From Pseudomonas frederiksbergensis (GTDB lineage: Bacteria; Pseudomonadota; Gammaproteobacteria; Pseudomonadales; Pseudomonadaceae), in assembly GCF_003732275.1 (NCBI RefSeq), contig NZ_MOBM01000010.1, forward strand, positions 62,001 through 126,000: 64,000 nucleotides of DNA, written 5' to 3'. Both the position numbers and the translations under genes were made by a program. The notes under the pieces are model-generated. The model was not told the origin of the DNA. It saw nothing but the letters and a program-made list of their open reading frames with translations, and ran no database searches. Each line of letters opens with the position of its first letter. Positions within the stretch are counted from its first letter, which is position 1. Below, in pieces: positions 1 through 10,000 of the stretch.

Positions 1-1703
1 AAGAGATCGACGAGATGACTCAGTATTGGCGCAATGACCTGATGCTGGAGGAAAGCTACTGGCTGCGTCATCGCCAACAAATTCTCCAGGCCTTCGTCGT
101 GGCCGGCGCCTTGTTGCTGCTCGCCCTGGCCTGGATCGTCTGGCAGCGTCGGCAGATTCGTCAGCGTCAGCAGTGGCTCAAACAATTGCAGGACGCCAAG
201 GACGCCGCCGACGATGCCAACCGGGCCAAGACCACATTCCTGGCCACCATGAGCCATGAGATCCGCACGCCGATGAATGCACTGCTCGGCATGCTTGAAC
301 TGGCGCTGAAACGGGCAGACGAGGGCATTACCGACCGCGCGGCCATCGAGGTGGCGTCAAATGCCGGGCAGCAGTTGCTGGCATTGATCGGCGACATTCT
401 GGACATCGCCCGTATCGAGTCCGGGCATCTGTCGCTGTCGCCGGAGCGGGCCAATTTGCAGGCGCTGGTAGTGTCGGTGTGCCGGGTCTTTGAAGGCTTG
501 GCACGGCAGAAGAATCTGCAGTGGCGGGTCGAACTGGACGAGCACAGCGACCGTGATGTGCTGGTCGACCCCACGCGTTTCAAACAGGTGCTCTCCAATC
601 TACTGAGCAATGCAATCAAGTTCACCCACGAAGGCGAGGTCAGTCTGAGCATGCGGATTGTGCCCGCGCCGCCTGACCGTCTCGTGGCCAGTGTGCGCAT
701 CGAGGACAGCGGCATCGGTATCAGCGCCTTTGACCAACAACGACTGTTCAGCCCTTTCGTGCAGGCCGGGAACAGTCAGCAATCAGGCCGACAGGGTTCC
801 GGTCTGGGGCTGGCGATCAGTCGCACGTTGTGTGAAATGATGGGTGGTCGCTTGCAGCTCAACAGCCTTCTGGGGCGTGGCACCCGGGTGGACATCAGCC
901 TTGAGCTGGTCGCATTGCACACGTTGCCCGTCATTGAAATGTCGGGGAGTGAATCACAGTTAAAGACCCGCCCTCTGACGATTCTGGTGGTCGATGATTA
1001 CCCGGCCAATCGGTTGTTGCTTTCGCGGCAACTGAGTTATCTGGGGCACCACGTTCGGGTCGCGGAGGACGGTCAGCAAGGTTTCAAGCAATGGCGTGAA
1101 CACACCTTCGATCTGGTCATCACCGACTGCAACATGCCGGTGGTCAGCGGTTATGAACTGGCGGGTGCGATCCGCGATGAGGAACGCTTTGAAGTGGGGC
1201 AACCGACCGTGATTCTGGGCTTCACCGCCAATGCGCAAGCCGAGGTGAAAACCCGTTGTATTGAAGCAGGTATGGACGATTGCCTGTTTAAACCGATTCG
1301 ATTGGTCGACCTGAGTACATGGCTGGCCACGAGATTTTCCAGCGAACCGGCAGACGCGACCGAAGGGCTTTCCATGGTCGAAATCGATTTAAGCGGGCTG
1401 CAGCGATACACAGGGGCCGACTATGAACTGATCACCCAACTGTTGCGCGACCTGGCCGTGACCAACCGCGATGATCGCGAACGCCTGCTGCAAGAACATG
1501 CCAGCGGCAATCACCATGGCTTGCAGGACCTGGCACATCGCATCAAGGGCGGGGCGCAGATGGTCCGGGCGCTGAGCCTGGTCGAGTGTTGCGAACAACT
1601 GGAGCGTGCATGTGGCAAGGGCGATGCCGCATTGATTGACGTAGCCGTCGATCAGTTGCATCAAGCCATGACGCGCCTGGATCACAGTCTTGAGCAGGGC
1701 TGA
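1..1703 (+). CDS. Hybrid sensor histidine kinase, BvgS/EvgS type (5' end outside window)
   Basis: C-terminal part of an unorthodox tripartite sensor kinase; the frame is already open at base 3, so the true start lies upstream. Counting from the in-frame ATG at 15: a membrane segment (about 26-44), a coiled linker, a HisKA domain with H81 in MSHEIRTPMN, an HATPase domain (N box NLLSNAIKF, then DSGIGIS and GSGLGLAI), a receiver domain (VVDDYPANR, phospho-acceptor D371 in ITDCNMP, KPI) and a C-terminal Hpt domain with H508 in AHRIKGGAQM. A His-Asp-His phosphorelay is therefore expected at the inner membrane. Periplasmic solute-binding domains are typical of BvgS/EvgS but cannot be seen here. A partner response regulator, if any, must lie to the left. 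Confidence 0.93.
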   Translation, partial: EIDEMTQYWRNDLMLEESYWLRHRQQILQAFVVAGALLLLALAWIVWQRRQIRQRQQWLKQLQDAKDAADDANRAKTTFLATMSHEIRTPMNALLGMLELALKRADEGITDRAAIEVASNAGQQLLALIGDILDIARIESGHLSLSPERANLQALVVSVCRVFEGLARQKNLQWRVELDEHSDRDVLVDPTRFKQVLSNLLSNAIKFTHEGEVSLSMRIVPAPPDRLVASVRIEDSGIGISAFDQQRLFSPFVQAGNSQQSGRQGSGLGLAISRTLCEMMGGRLQLNSLLGRGTRVDISLELVALHTLPVIEMSGSESQLKTRPLTILVVDDYPANRLLLSRQLSYLGHHVRVAEDGQQGFKQWREHTFDLVITDCNMPVVSGYELAGAIRDEERFEVGQPTVILGFTANAQAEVKTRCIEAGMDDCLFKPIRLVDLSTWLATRFSSEPADATEGLSMVEIDLSGLQRYTGADYELITQLLRDLAVTNRDDRERLLQEHASGNHHGLQDLAHRIKGGAQMVRALSLVECCEQLERACGKGDAALIDVAVDQLHQAMTRLDHSLEQG

Positions 1704-1730
1704 GGTTTGATTTCTCGTCTATCGCCTGCC

Positions 1731-2639
1731 TCAAGCGATGTCACTGTGACTGAATTCCTCACCGAGAAAGTCGATCAAGGTCCGCACTGACGGCAACAAT
1801 CCGCGTCGTGAGGGGAAGATCGCATGCACGATCCCGCACTTGGGTGTCCAGCCCGGCACCAGTTCCACCAGTCGGCCGGCGGCAATGTCATCACGCACCA
1901 CCACGCTAGGCAGGTGGGCGATGCCGATGCCGGCGAGCACCGCGTGACGCAAGGCCAGCAAGTCGTCGGTGACCATCCGCGGGGTATGACGAATCAGCGC
2001 GCCGGCACCGTCGGCGCCGAACAATTCCCACTGATATTCACGCTGCGCGCCACCCCAATGCACGCTCGGCAGACCGCTGAGATCAGCCGGCGTGGCCGGT
2101 GACGACAAGCGCTGCAAAAACGCCGGAATGCCCACCAGGCATTGGGTGCTGTTGCCCAGCACCTTCATCACCATGTCGGTGTTTTCCAGCGGTGGAAAGC
2201 GCACGCGCAGAGCGATATCGAACCCTTCGTGGATCAGATCGACCCGGCGGTTGGTGCTTTCGATGAACAACTCCACCAACGGGTATTTGAGCATGTAGCG
2301 GGTCAGCATCGGCCCGACCCAGGTGTTCAGCAGCGCGGTCGGGCAACTGATGCGCACCAGGCCCTGGGGTTCGGAGCGATTGCGTTCGATCAGTTCGGCG
2401 GCGCTTTCGGCTTCGACCCGCATGGCCAGGCAACGCTGGTAATAGGCCTGGCCGATTTCGGTCAACGAGCAATGCCGGCTGGTGCGGTGCAGCAAGCGCA
2501 CGCCGAGGCGTTCTTCGAGCTCGGCAATGCGTCGGCTGAGCTTGGACTTGGGCATGTCCAGCGCGCGTCCGGCCGGGGCGAAACCGTGGTGTTCTACCAC
2601 TTGGGTGAAGTAGTAGAGGGTATTGAGGTCTTCCACCAT
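1731..2639 (-). CDS. LysR-family transcriptional regulator
   Basis: 302 residues, normal length for the family. An N-terminal winged helix-turn-helix spans about residues 1-60 (VEDLNTLYYFTQVVEHHGF, then the recognition region SKLSRRIAELEERLG), followed by a substrate-binding-fold effector domain with the RISCPTALLN and DIALR motifs common in this family. GGAGAACG precedes the ATG. It is divergent from the pirin gene 106 bp away, a common arrangement for a LysR regulator and its target, so control of the pirin is plausible but inferred. It converges with the sensor kinase across 27 bp with no obvious terminator. The effector cannot be told from sequence. Confidence 0.92.
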   Translation of the reverse strand: MVEDLNTLYYFTQVVEHHGFAPAGRALDMPKSKLSRRIAELEERLGVRLLHRTSRHCSLTEIGQAYYQRCLAMRVEAESAAELIERNRSEPQGLVRISCPTALLNTWVGPMLTRYMLKYPLVELFIESTNRRVDLIHEGFDIALRVRFPPLENTDMVMKVLGNSTQCLVGIPAFLQRLSSPATPADLSGLPSVHWGGAQREYQWELFGADGAGALIRHTPRMVTDDLLALRHAVLAGIGIAHLPSVVVRDDIAAGRLVELVPGWTPKCGIVHAIFPSRRGLLPSVRTLIDFLGEEFSHSDIA

Positions 2640-2745
2640 CGTTCTCCAAATAGAACGCTAAGGCTGATTTTTGCAGTCTAGCGCATCAAAGGTCGCGGTT
2701 TTAAGCTTTGTCCATCGCGTCACATAAACAGATTTGGAGGAAAAG

Positions 2746-3612
2746 ATGAAAAACATCATCGGTATCTACACCAGCCCGCGAACCCATTGGGTCGGCGACG
2801 GTTTTCCGGTTCGCACGCTGTTTTCCTACGACAACCTGGGCAAACACATCAGCCCGTTTCTGCTGCTGGATCACGCCGGTCCCGCCGAATTCACCCCGAC
2901 CACCGAGCGTCGTGGCGTTGGTCAGCATCCGCACCGTGGTTTCGAAACCGTGACTATCGTTTACAAGGGCGAAGTGGAACACCGCGACTCCACTGGCAGC
3001 GGCGGCAAGATCGGCCCCGGCGACGTGCAATGGATGACCGCGGCCTCGGGGATTCTCCATGAAGAGTTCCACTCCGAAGGTTTCGCCAAGAGCGGCGGCA
3101 GCCTGGAAATGGTGCAGCTGTGGGTCAACCTGCCGGCCAGGGACAAGATGGCCGAGCCCGGTTACCAGACGATTCTCGACGGTGACATCCCGAACATCCC
3201 GCTCAAGAACAACACTGGCAGTCTGCGCTTGATCGCCGGTGAGTTCGAAGGCCATAGCGGCCCCGCGCACACCTTCACGCCAATCGATGTGTGGGATGTT
3301 CGCTTGAACGCCGGCAAGTTGCTGACCCTGGATCTGCACGAAGGGCGCAACACGGCGCTGGTGGTGCTGCGTGGCACGGTTCAGGTCAATCAAAAGGAAC
3401 TGGTGCGTGAAGGGCAGTTGGCGTTGTTCGAACGCGACGGCGATCAGCTCAGTCTGGAAGCCAATAACGATGCTGTGGTGCTGCTGCTCAGCGGCGAGCC
3501 GATCGACGAACCCATCGTTGGCCACGGTCCGTTCGTGATGAACACCGAGCAAGAAATTCACCAGGCCTTTGCCGACTTCCAGTCGGGCCGGTTCGGCCGG
3601 ATGAGTGATTGA
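2746..3612 (+). CDS. Pirin family protein
   Basis: 288 residues forming a bicupin. The N-terminal cupin has the pirin signature: HPHRGFETVTIVYKGEVEHRDS supplies His ligands, and later MTAASGILHEEFH supplies a further His/Glu, so the metal site looks intact. The C-terminal half (from about 170) is the pirin_C cupin. Some pirins are quercetin dioxygenases or redox cofactors; which applies here cannot be decided. The start is the ATG at 2746 because GGAGG sits 5 nt upstream; an in-frame TTG at 2734 overlaps that site and is unlikely. It is divergent from the LysR regulator. Confidence 0.93.
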   Translation: MKNIIGIYTSPRTHWVGDGFPVRTLFSYDNLGKHISPFLLLDHAGPAEFTPTTERRGVGQHPHRGFETVTIVYKGEVEHRDSTGSGGKIGPGDVQWMTAASGILHEEFHSEGFAKSGGSLEMVQLWVNLPARDKMAEPGYQTILDGDIPNIPLKNNTGSLRLIAGEFEGHSGPAHTFTPIDVWDVRLNAGKLLTLDLHEGRNTALVVLRGTVQVNQKELVREGQLALFERDGDQLSLEANNDAVVLLLSGEPIDEPIVGHGPFVMNTEQEIHQAFADFQSGRFGRMSD

Positions 3613-3739
3613 AATCATTGTTGTAGCGCTATGGCGTGCCGGGCTTGGCTGACAACGCTTGCCTGGCCGCGTTGAAACGAAAAAACAGAGTTCACTTACG
3701 CCGGCCCGTTCGGCATCGATAAAAAGCGAGGATTACCCC

Positions 3740-4366
3740 ATGACTACTTCCTACAAACGTCTCGACAAAGATAACGCCGCCGTTCTGCTGGTCGATCACC
3801 AGGCGGGTCTGCTTTCTCTGGTGCGCGACATCGATCCGGACCGTTTCAAGAACAACGTGCTGGCCCTGGCCGACCTGGCCAAGTACTTCAAGCTGCCAAC
3901 GATTCTGACCACCAGTTTCGAAACCGGTCCCAATGGCCCACTGATGCCGGAACTCAAGGCACTGTTCCCGGACGCGCCGTACATCGCTCGCCCAGGCCAG
4001 ATCAATGCCTGGGACAACGAAGACTTCGTCAAGGCGATCAAGGCCACTGGCAAGAAACAACTGATCATCGCCGGTGTGGTAACCGAAGTTTGCGTGGCAT
4101 TCCCGGCACTGTCGGCCCTGGCCGAAGGCTTTGAGGTGTTCGTGGTGACCGATGCTTCCGGCACGTTCAACGAACTGACCCGTCAATCGGCGTGGGATCG
4201 CATGTCGTCCTCTGGTGCCCAGTTGATGACCTGGTTCGGCCTGGCCTGTGAACTGCATCGCGACTGGCGCAACGACGTGGAAGGCCTGGCGACTCTGTTC
4301 TCCAACCACATCCCGGACTACCGCAACCTGATGACCAGCTACAACACCCTGACTAACAGCAAGTAA
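3740..4366 (+). CDS. ycaC: YcaC-like isochorismatase-family cysteine hydrolase
   Basis: 208 residues, matching YcaC length. The cysteine hydrolase triad is visible: Asp in LLVDHQAG, a Lys in the central region, and the nucleophile Cys in GVVTEVCVAFPALSA. The cis-peptide VVTEV and the C-terminal FGLACELHRDWR also match YcaC. Family members are multimeric hydrolases of uncertain substrate. The start at 3740 is preceded by GCGAGGAT; longer reading frames upstream lack a ribosome site. It follows the pirin by 127 bp in the same direction and could be co-transcribed. A type A repeat follows at once. Confidence 0.92.
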   Translation: MTTSYKRLDKDNAAVLLVDHQAGLLSLVRDIDPDRFKNNVLALADLAKYFKLPTILTTSFETGPNGPLMPELKALFPDAPYIARPGQINAWDNEDFVKAIKATGKKQLIIAGVVTEVCVAFPALSALAEGFEVFVVTDASGTFNELTRQSAWDRMSSSGAQLMTWFGLACELHRDWRNDVEGLATLFSNHIPDYRNLMTSYNTLTNSK

Positions 4367-4384
4367 CCCGACAACACCTCTCTA

Positions 4385-4476
4385 ATGTGGGAGCGGGCTT
4401 GCTCGCGAAAGCGGTGTAACAGTCAACATTATTGTTGAATGTGAAGCAGCCTTCGCGAGCAAGCCCGCTCCCACAT
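4385..4476. repeat. Type A REP doublet (inverted pair)
   Basis: Two inverted copies of TGTGGGAGCGGGCTTGCTCG flank a roughly 45-bp spacer, so the unit can fold into a two-stem structure. It sits between ycaC and the MscS gene. This is the typical REPIN layout of fluorescent pseudomonads, normally mobilised in trans by a RAYT transposase; none is in the window. Confidence 0.9.
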
Positions 4477-4566
4477 TTGTTTTGTGGTGTTTTGCAGATC
4501 GCAGGCTTCGCCAGCTCCTGCAATCTGTGAGATCTTTGCGCCATTGGCCCTTGCTGGAGTCGCTCG

Positions 4567-6012
4567 ATGCTGTCACTGCTCACCGAACACCCATTGATCA
4601 GCGCATTGATTCTTATCCTGATCGATCTGGGATTGTGGCGTTTGATCACAGCCAGCGGCAGCAATTGGAAACTGGTCGTGCGGCTGGTGATTTTCGCGCT
4701 GTTCAGCATGCTGCTGTTCAACGAAGGCATGAACCCCATGGAGACGGCGCCCTGGGTCGACAACGTCCCGCTGCACCTGGCGGCCACCGGTTTGCAGATC
4801 GGCTGGTGGCTGTTCGGCGCGCGCACTCTGACGGTGCTGATCGGTGCGGTGATGATGCAACGGGTCGGGCACACCGGGCGCTTGCTGCAGGATTTGCTTG
4901 GCGCGGTGATTTTCCTGATCGCGATTATCGCCGCCCTCGCGTACGTACTCGATCTGCCGGTCAAAGGTGTGCTGGCAACGTCCGGTGCGTTGGCGATTAT
5001 CGTCGGCCTGGCCTTGCAAAGTACCCTCAGCGACGTGTTTTCCGGGATCGTCCTCAACACCACCAAACCCTATCAACTGGATGACTGGATCTCCATCGAC
5101 GGCACCGAAGGCCGGGTCATCGACATCGACTGGCGCGCGACGCGCCTGCAAACGGCCCAGGGCAGCATGGCGGTGATCCCCAACTCCCTGGCAGCCAAGG
5201 CCAAGATCATCAACTTCAGTCGGCCCAGTGACATTTTCGGCGTCTCCATCAGCTTGCAACTGAGCCCGCACGCACGTCCGCAAACGGTGATCGACGCGCT
5301 GGAACGGGCGATGCAAGGATGCCGCTATCTGTTGACTAAACCGGCGCCGTGCGTAGCGTTGAAAGGCTCCAGCGCCACGGGCGTGGAATACGAAATCAGT
5401 GGTTTCGTCGTCTCGATGGATCAGAAACGCATGGTCCGCAATCTGCTGTTCGACCTGGCGTTCCGGCACTTGCAGGCCAGCGGTGTCAGCCTGTTGTCGA
5501 ACGTCGAACCGATCGCACCTGCCAACCTGTCGCGGCCACGGGCATTGCTGGACGCCTCGAACATTTTCTCGACCCTGCGTCAGGAAGAGAAAGAAACCTT
5601 CAGTCAGAACATGAAGCTGCAAACCTTCCGCGCCGGTGAAATGATCCTGCCGGCGGGGGAGGTCAGCGATCATTTGTTCATCATCGAGTCCGGCGTCGTG
5701 TCGGTGGAGCTGAGCCGCGGTGGGGTCAAGTTCGAAACCGGGCGCATGGGGCCGGGAGAGGTGATCGGCGAGGGCGGGATTTTGTCCGATACGGCAATGC
5801 CGGCGGACTTTAGCGCCAAGACGGTCTGCAGCTTGTACCGGATCGAGAAGGAATACCTCCAACCGTGCCTGGATGCGCGGCATGACATTGGCGAAGCAAT
5901 GAAGGCGTTGCTGGATTTCCGCTTGAACAAGGCTCAGATGCTGATTCAGGAAACACCCAAGGTGGTGGAGAAGAAAGGGTTTTTGCAGTGGTTGCGCAAG
6001 CGTAGCGGCTGA
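4567..6012 (+). CDS. MscS-type mechanosensitive channel with C-terminal cyclic-nucleotide-binding domain
   Basis: 481 residues. About four membrane helices occupy residues 1-155. The pore helix and beta domain of MscS follow: GLALQSTLSDVFSGIVLN, then PYQLDDWISIDGTEGRVIDI and AVIPNSLAAKAKIINFS. Residues about 330-450 form a cNMP/CAP-like beta roll (FRAGEMILPAGEVSDHLFIIESG). The phosphate-binding cassette is degenerate: GEGGILSDTAMPADFSAKT lacks the Arg of the usual PRTA motif, so binding of cAMP or cGMP is uncertain. GGAG lies 8 nt before the ATG. It probably gates ion or osmolyte flow in the inner membrane under a ligand or redox-type signal. Confidence 0.9.
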   Translation: MLSLLTEHPLISALILILIDLGLWRLITASGSNWKLVVRLVIFALFSMLLFNEGMNPMETAPWVDNVPLHLAATGLQIGWWLFGARTLTVLIGAVMMQRVGHTGRLLQDLLGAVIFLIAIIAALAYVLDLPVKGVLATSGALAIIVGLALQSTLSDVFSGIVLNTTKPYQLDDWISIDGTEGRVIDIDWRATRLQTAQGSMAVIPNSLAAKAKIINFSRPSDIFGVSISLQLSPHARPQTVIDALERAMQGCRYLLTKPAPCVALKGSSATGVEYEISGFVVSMDQKRMVRNLLFDLAFRHLQASGVSLLSNVEPIAPANLSRPRALLDASNIFSTLRQEEKETFSQNMKLQTFRAGEMILPAGEVSDHLFIIESGVVSVELSRGGVKFETGRMGPGEVIGEGGILSDTAMPADFSAKTVCSLYRIEKEYLQPCLDARHDIGEAMKALLDFRLNKAQMLIQETPKVVEKKGFLQWLRKRSG

Positions 6013-6036
6013 TGTGTTGGTTGCCTGTTCCGGCCC

Positions 6037-6129
6037 TTCGCGAGCAGGCTCGCTCCCACATTTGATCTTTGGTGCTTATACAACTGATGTCTGACACAAA
6101 GCCCATGTGGGAGCGAGCCTGCTCGCGAA
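6037..6129. repeat. Type A REP doublet, outward orientation
   Basis: Inverted copies in the order TCGCGAGCAGGCTCGCTCCC then GTGGGAGCGAGCCTGCTCGC, the opposite polarity to the doublet at 4385. It lies downstream of the MscS gene; no clear T-run makes it a terminator. Confidence 0.88.
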
Positions 6130-6256
6130 AGCGTCGGCACAGTCACTGAAAATCTTGTGGTCCATTGGCATCCTCAACTTCCCAATAATTGGCTATTTGT
6201 TCAACGGCAGGTCCGCATTAACGTAGCGCCAACCCCACCTGTGATTGGAGCTCACC

Positions 6257-6697
6257 ATGCAACCTCGTATCGATTTCTACACCGCTTCCCCGGACGGTCT
6301 CAAAGCCATGATGGCCCTGGAAGCCGCCGTCTTGAAGCTGCCGCTGGAAAAGTCGTTGATTGAACTGGTCAAGCTGCGCGCTTCACAGATCAACCGCTGC
6401 GCGTTTTGCATCGACATGCACACTGCCGATGCCATCAAGGGCGGGGAAACGCCACGCCGGCTGTTCGCCGTGACGGCCTGGCGCGAGGCACCGTTCTTCA
6501 CCGATCGTGAGCGCGCCGCGCTGGCCTGGACCGAATCCCTGACCCAACTGAGCCTGACCCATGCCCCGGACGAAGACTATGCACTGCTCAGCGCCGAGTT
6601 CAGCCCCAAGGAAATGGTCGACCTGACCGTGGCGATTTCCACCATCAACAGCTGGAATCGCCTGGCCGTGGGTTTCCGCAAAATGCCTCAGGCGTAA
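6257..6697 (+). CDS. AhpD-like / carboxymuconolactone decarboxylase-family protein
   Basis: 146 residues, all helical in character. The alkylhydroperoxidase motif is clear: C48-A-F-C51-I-D-M-H55 within QINRCAFCIDMHTADA, followed by a conserved region with WREAPFFTDRERAALAWTE. Family members use the CxxC pair for peroxide or thiol redox chemistry, usually as trimers or hexamers in the cytoplasm. GGAG at 6247 is 6 nt from the ATG; the in-frame TTG at 6245 overlaps it and is rejected. It stands alone between repeats. Confidence 0.9.
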   Translation: MQPRIDFYTASPDGLKAMMALEAAVLKLPLEKSLIELVKLRASQINRCAFCIDMHTADAIKGGETPRRLFAVTAWREAPFFTDRERAALAWTESLTQLSLTHAPDEDYALLSAEFSPKEMVDLTVAISTINSWNRLAVGFRKMPQA

Positions 6698-6715
6698 CGC
6701 CTGGCTCTAAATTCA

Positions 6716-6835
6716 GTCAGTTAAGGAATTGAACACCGCAGCCCCGGTGGGAGCGAGCCTGCTCGCGATAGCGACGGGTCAGCCAACATTGATGCTGAAT
6801 GTACTGCCGTCATCGCGAGCAGGCTCGCTCCCACC
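6716..6835. repeat. Type A REP doublet with extended left flank
   Basis: An inverted GTGGGAGCGAGCCTGCTCGC pair at 6746-6835. The left flank GTCAGTTAAGG (6716-6726) and TGAACACCGCAG (6730-6741) is also found, inverted, beside the doublet at 47092-47186, so the repeated unit here may be larger than a plain REP doublet. Confidence 0.8.
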
Positions 6836-6931
6836 TGGATTACGCGTTATTGAGTCGCTGTTAATCAGCGAATCCCCCTACGGCTATTTCCACCTTTCCC
6901 GACTTCTTTCCTGATCGATCCCCCGCAAAGT

Positions 6932-6957
6932 CCTCGCGCCTAATTTTCTGCGCGAGG
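6932..6957 (+). promoter_or_regulatory. Hairpin that would bury the ribosome-binding site ahead of rhs
   Basis: CCTCGCGC (6932-6939) pairs perfectly with GCGCGAGG (6950-6957) around a 10-nt AT-rich loop. The right arm contains the GAGG Shine-Dalgarno core of the 15-codon ORF beginning at 6966. No T-run follows, so a terminator is unlikely. Translational control of the rhs unit by an RNA hairpin is an inference. Confidence 0.5.
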
Positions 6958-6965
6958 GATTGCTC

Positions 6966-7013
6966 ATGTTCGAACCGTTTTTTAACCCCGCCTCCTGTCG
7001 TTCGGTGCGTTGA
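6966..7013 (+). CDS. 15-codon leader ORF overlapping the rhs start
   Basis: An ATG at 6966 with a good GAGGG site opens a 15-residue frame, MFEPFFNPASCRSVR, whose TGA (7011-7013) overlaps the ATG of the long rhs frame (7013-7015) as TGATG. It is either a translationally coupled leader peptide or the true rhs N-terminus separated by a one-base indel. The rhs frame has no strong ribosome site of its own, which favours a link between the two. The protein alone is too short to assign. Confidence 0.45.
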   Translation: MFEPFFNPASCRSVR

Positions 7014-10000
7014 TGGAGCACATCGCCCGCATCGAGCACGAGCTCGACGGATTCAAAGACACGCTGAGTTTGTATCGCCAACAGCTCGGTGGCTTCTTGA
7101 GTCGCAATGCCGACAAGGTCAGCCACGTGGCGGATCTGCCATCGCTGATGGGCATGGAACGGATCATCAGCTTCGGCAATGCCAGCACCATTGTCAGCAG
7201 TGGTGACGACGACTTTATCTCCACCGTCGTCCAGTGCCCGCAAGGCGGGATTCTGGAAATCGAGAGCAAGTTCGAATCGGTTTATGACATTCCGTTGGGG
7301 AACATTCAGGTCGATGTGATTGCCATGGATGGCGGTAAGTCGACGCCGGTGACGCTCGATAAACACGGCAAGGGAACATTCCGAGGAGAAGAGGGCAAGT
7401 CCTACCGCGTTCATGTCCAGGGTGAAGTTACACCCTCGAAAATCAATGACCTTTTTGATTCCTACAAAGGCCTGACCATCGAGCTGGAAGGCTGGCTACA
7501 CAAGGAGTGGGAAGGCTTCAAACCGCAGTGGTCGCAATCGACTTTCTCGGCTGCCGGTAACGGCATGCTGGCGGGCAGTTGGGCGGCGGTCATCGGTGTT
7601 TGGGACAGCCTCAGCCTGCTCTCGGACATTCTTCGGGATCCCCGCAAGTTCGCTGAACGGCTGGGCAGCGGCGCCGATGAGTTGGCCAGGCTTGCGGAGA
7701 CGGCGCCGGAGGTCATGGCCAAAGTCCAGCTGCTGGCGAGTGACGAAGCGGCGCTCTGTTTACTGCTGCGTACCGCGAGTCTGTGGCTGGAAATGCTCCC
7801 ACCCAGCGAGATCGCCGGCAACTCGGCAGAGGTGACCAGCCAAGTCATTGTTTCGGTGCTGATCGATATTCTGATTGCTTTGGCGTTGGCCTGGACGGGT
7901 GTCGGTATACCCGCCGCCAAGGCCTATCTCACACTTCGTGGGATTAAGTACGGGGCGTTGCTGGCTGGCCTTGCGATGCGATTTGTCGAGGCCACTTTCA
8001 ATATCCTCAACACCTTCATGAAGTACGTCGACCAGTACAAAGCCGTCGCCGCACGCGGTGTGGCAGCGGGTCTGAAAAAAGGTCGGATGCAACTGCGTTG
8101 GGATGCCAAACGCAACACCACGCTCAAGCAAAACGAACACCACGACGACGCGTCGAAACAGGCGACCAACCCCAACGGCGACAGCGCCGATTCCGCCGAT
8201 AAAACCGCGACCAATAAATGCCCGGTGTCGATGGTTACCGGCGAAGAACTGCTGACCCTCACCGATGGTTCGCTGGACGGCATCCTGCCGTTTGACTTCA
8301 CCCGGCTCTATCGCACCAGCGCCGCCGAGATCGATTGCGGGCTGGGTTTTGGCTGGAGTCATTCGCTCACCCATCGGCTGGAAATCGACGGCGACAGCGT
8401 CATCTGGGTCGACCACGAAAACCGTCGCACCACGTTCCCGCTACCGAATCGCGAACGCCCAGTCATTCACAACAGCCTCTCTCGCGCCGCGATTTATCTT
8501 GGTGATGATTCCGAAGAACTGATCCTCGCCCAGGCTGGCGACGAGGCGCGTTTCTACCACTTTCATAACGGTCGGCTGACGGCGATCAGCGACGCGTACG
8601 ACAACCGATTGCGCATCACCCGCGACCGCCAGGAGCGCATTCAACGCCTCGACAACGGCGCCGGCCGTGCCTTGCTGTTGCGCTATGACCGCGCTCATCT
8701 GATCGCTGTCGACTATCAGGTGTTTGTCCCGGCGCAGACCCTTGATGAGGCCTGGCACACCGAACAGACGCTGGTCAGTTATCGCTACGACGAATGCGCT
8801 CAGCTGATCGAAGCGAGCAACGCCGCCGGGGAAAGCGAGCGTTACGACTACGACGACCGGAACGTGATTCTGCAGCGGCAGTTGGCCGGTGGCGCGAGTT
8901 TCTTCTGGGCGTGGGAACGCTCCGGCAAGGCGGCGCGCTGCGTCCGGCACTGGGCGTCGTTTGCGCAGATGGATGCGTGCTATGTCTGGGACGATCAGGG
9001 CAGCGTCACGGTTCATAACGTCGATGGCAGCCAAGAGGTTTACCTTCATGACGACCGCGCGCGGCTGGTACGCAAGGTCGAACTGGACGGCGGCGAACAC
9101 CTCAAGGCCTATGACGATCAAGGTCGACTAATTGCCGAGCAGGATCCGCTCGGGGCCATCACCGAATACCGTTACGACGAAGTCGGACGGTTGGTGGCGC
9201 TGATTCCGCCGGAAGACGAGCCAACGGCCTACGAGTATCGCAACGGTTTCCTGCATGCGCGCTATCGCGGCAAAGCGGTGTGGAAATATCGGCGTAATGC
9301 GCAGGGCGATGTCACCGAGGCCACTGATCCCGATGGGCAGGTCACCCATTATCACTACGACGCTCAGGGGCGTTTGCTGTCGATCCGCTACCCGGACACC
9401 AGCCGCCATGTGTTTGTCTGGAATGCCTTGGGGCAGTTGCTCGAAGAGACCTTGCCGGACGGTGGTCAGCGACGCTTTTCCTACGATGCATTGGGGCGGC
9501 AGATTACCCGTCAGGACGAACACGGAACCGTCACCCGTTACCAGTGGGACGCCGTTGGCCGACTGCTCCAGACGATTTTGCCTACTGGCGCCAGCCGCGC
9601 CTATAGCTACAACGCTTACGGCAAGATCACCGCCGAACGCGATGAACTGGGCCGCGTCACCCGCTACGAATACGCCGACGACCTGCACCTGGTCAGCCGC
9701 CGCATCAACCCCGACGGCACGCAGCTCCAGTACCGCTACGACAACGCGCAACTGCTGCTCACGGAAATCGAAAACGAATCCGGCGAACAATATCAGCTGG
9801 ACTACACACCCAATGGCTTGATCCGACAGGAAACCGGTTTCGACGGCCGCCGCACCGCGTACGTCTACGATCTCAATGGGCAGCTGCTGGAGAAAACCGA
9901 GTTTGGCGATGACGGCTCGCAGCTGGTTACGGCTTATGAGCGGGACTCGGCCGGACGGCTGCTGGTCAAAATATTGCCCGATGGCATCAAGGTCGAATAC

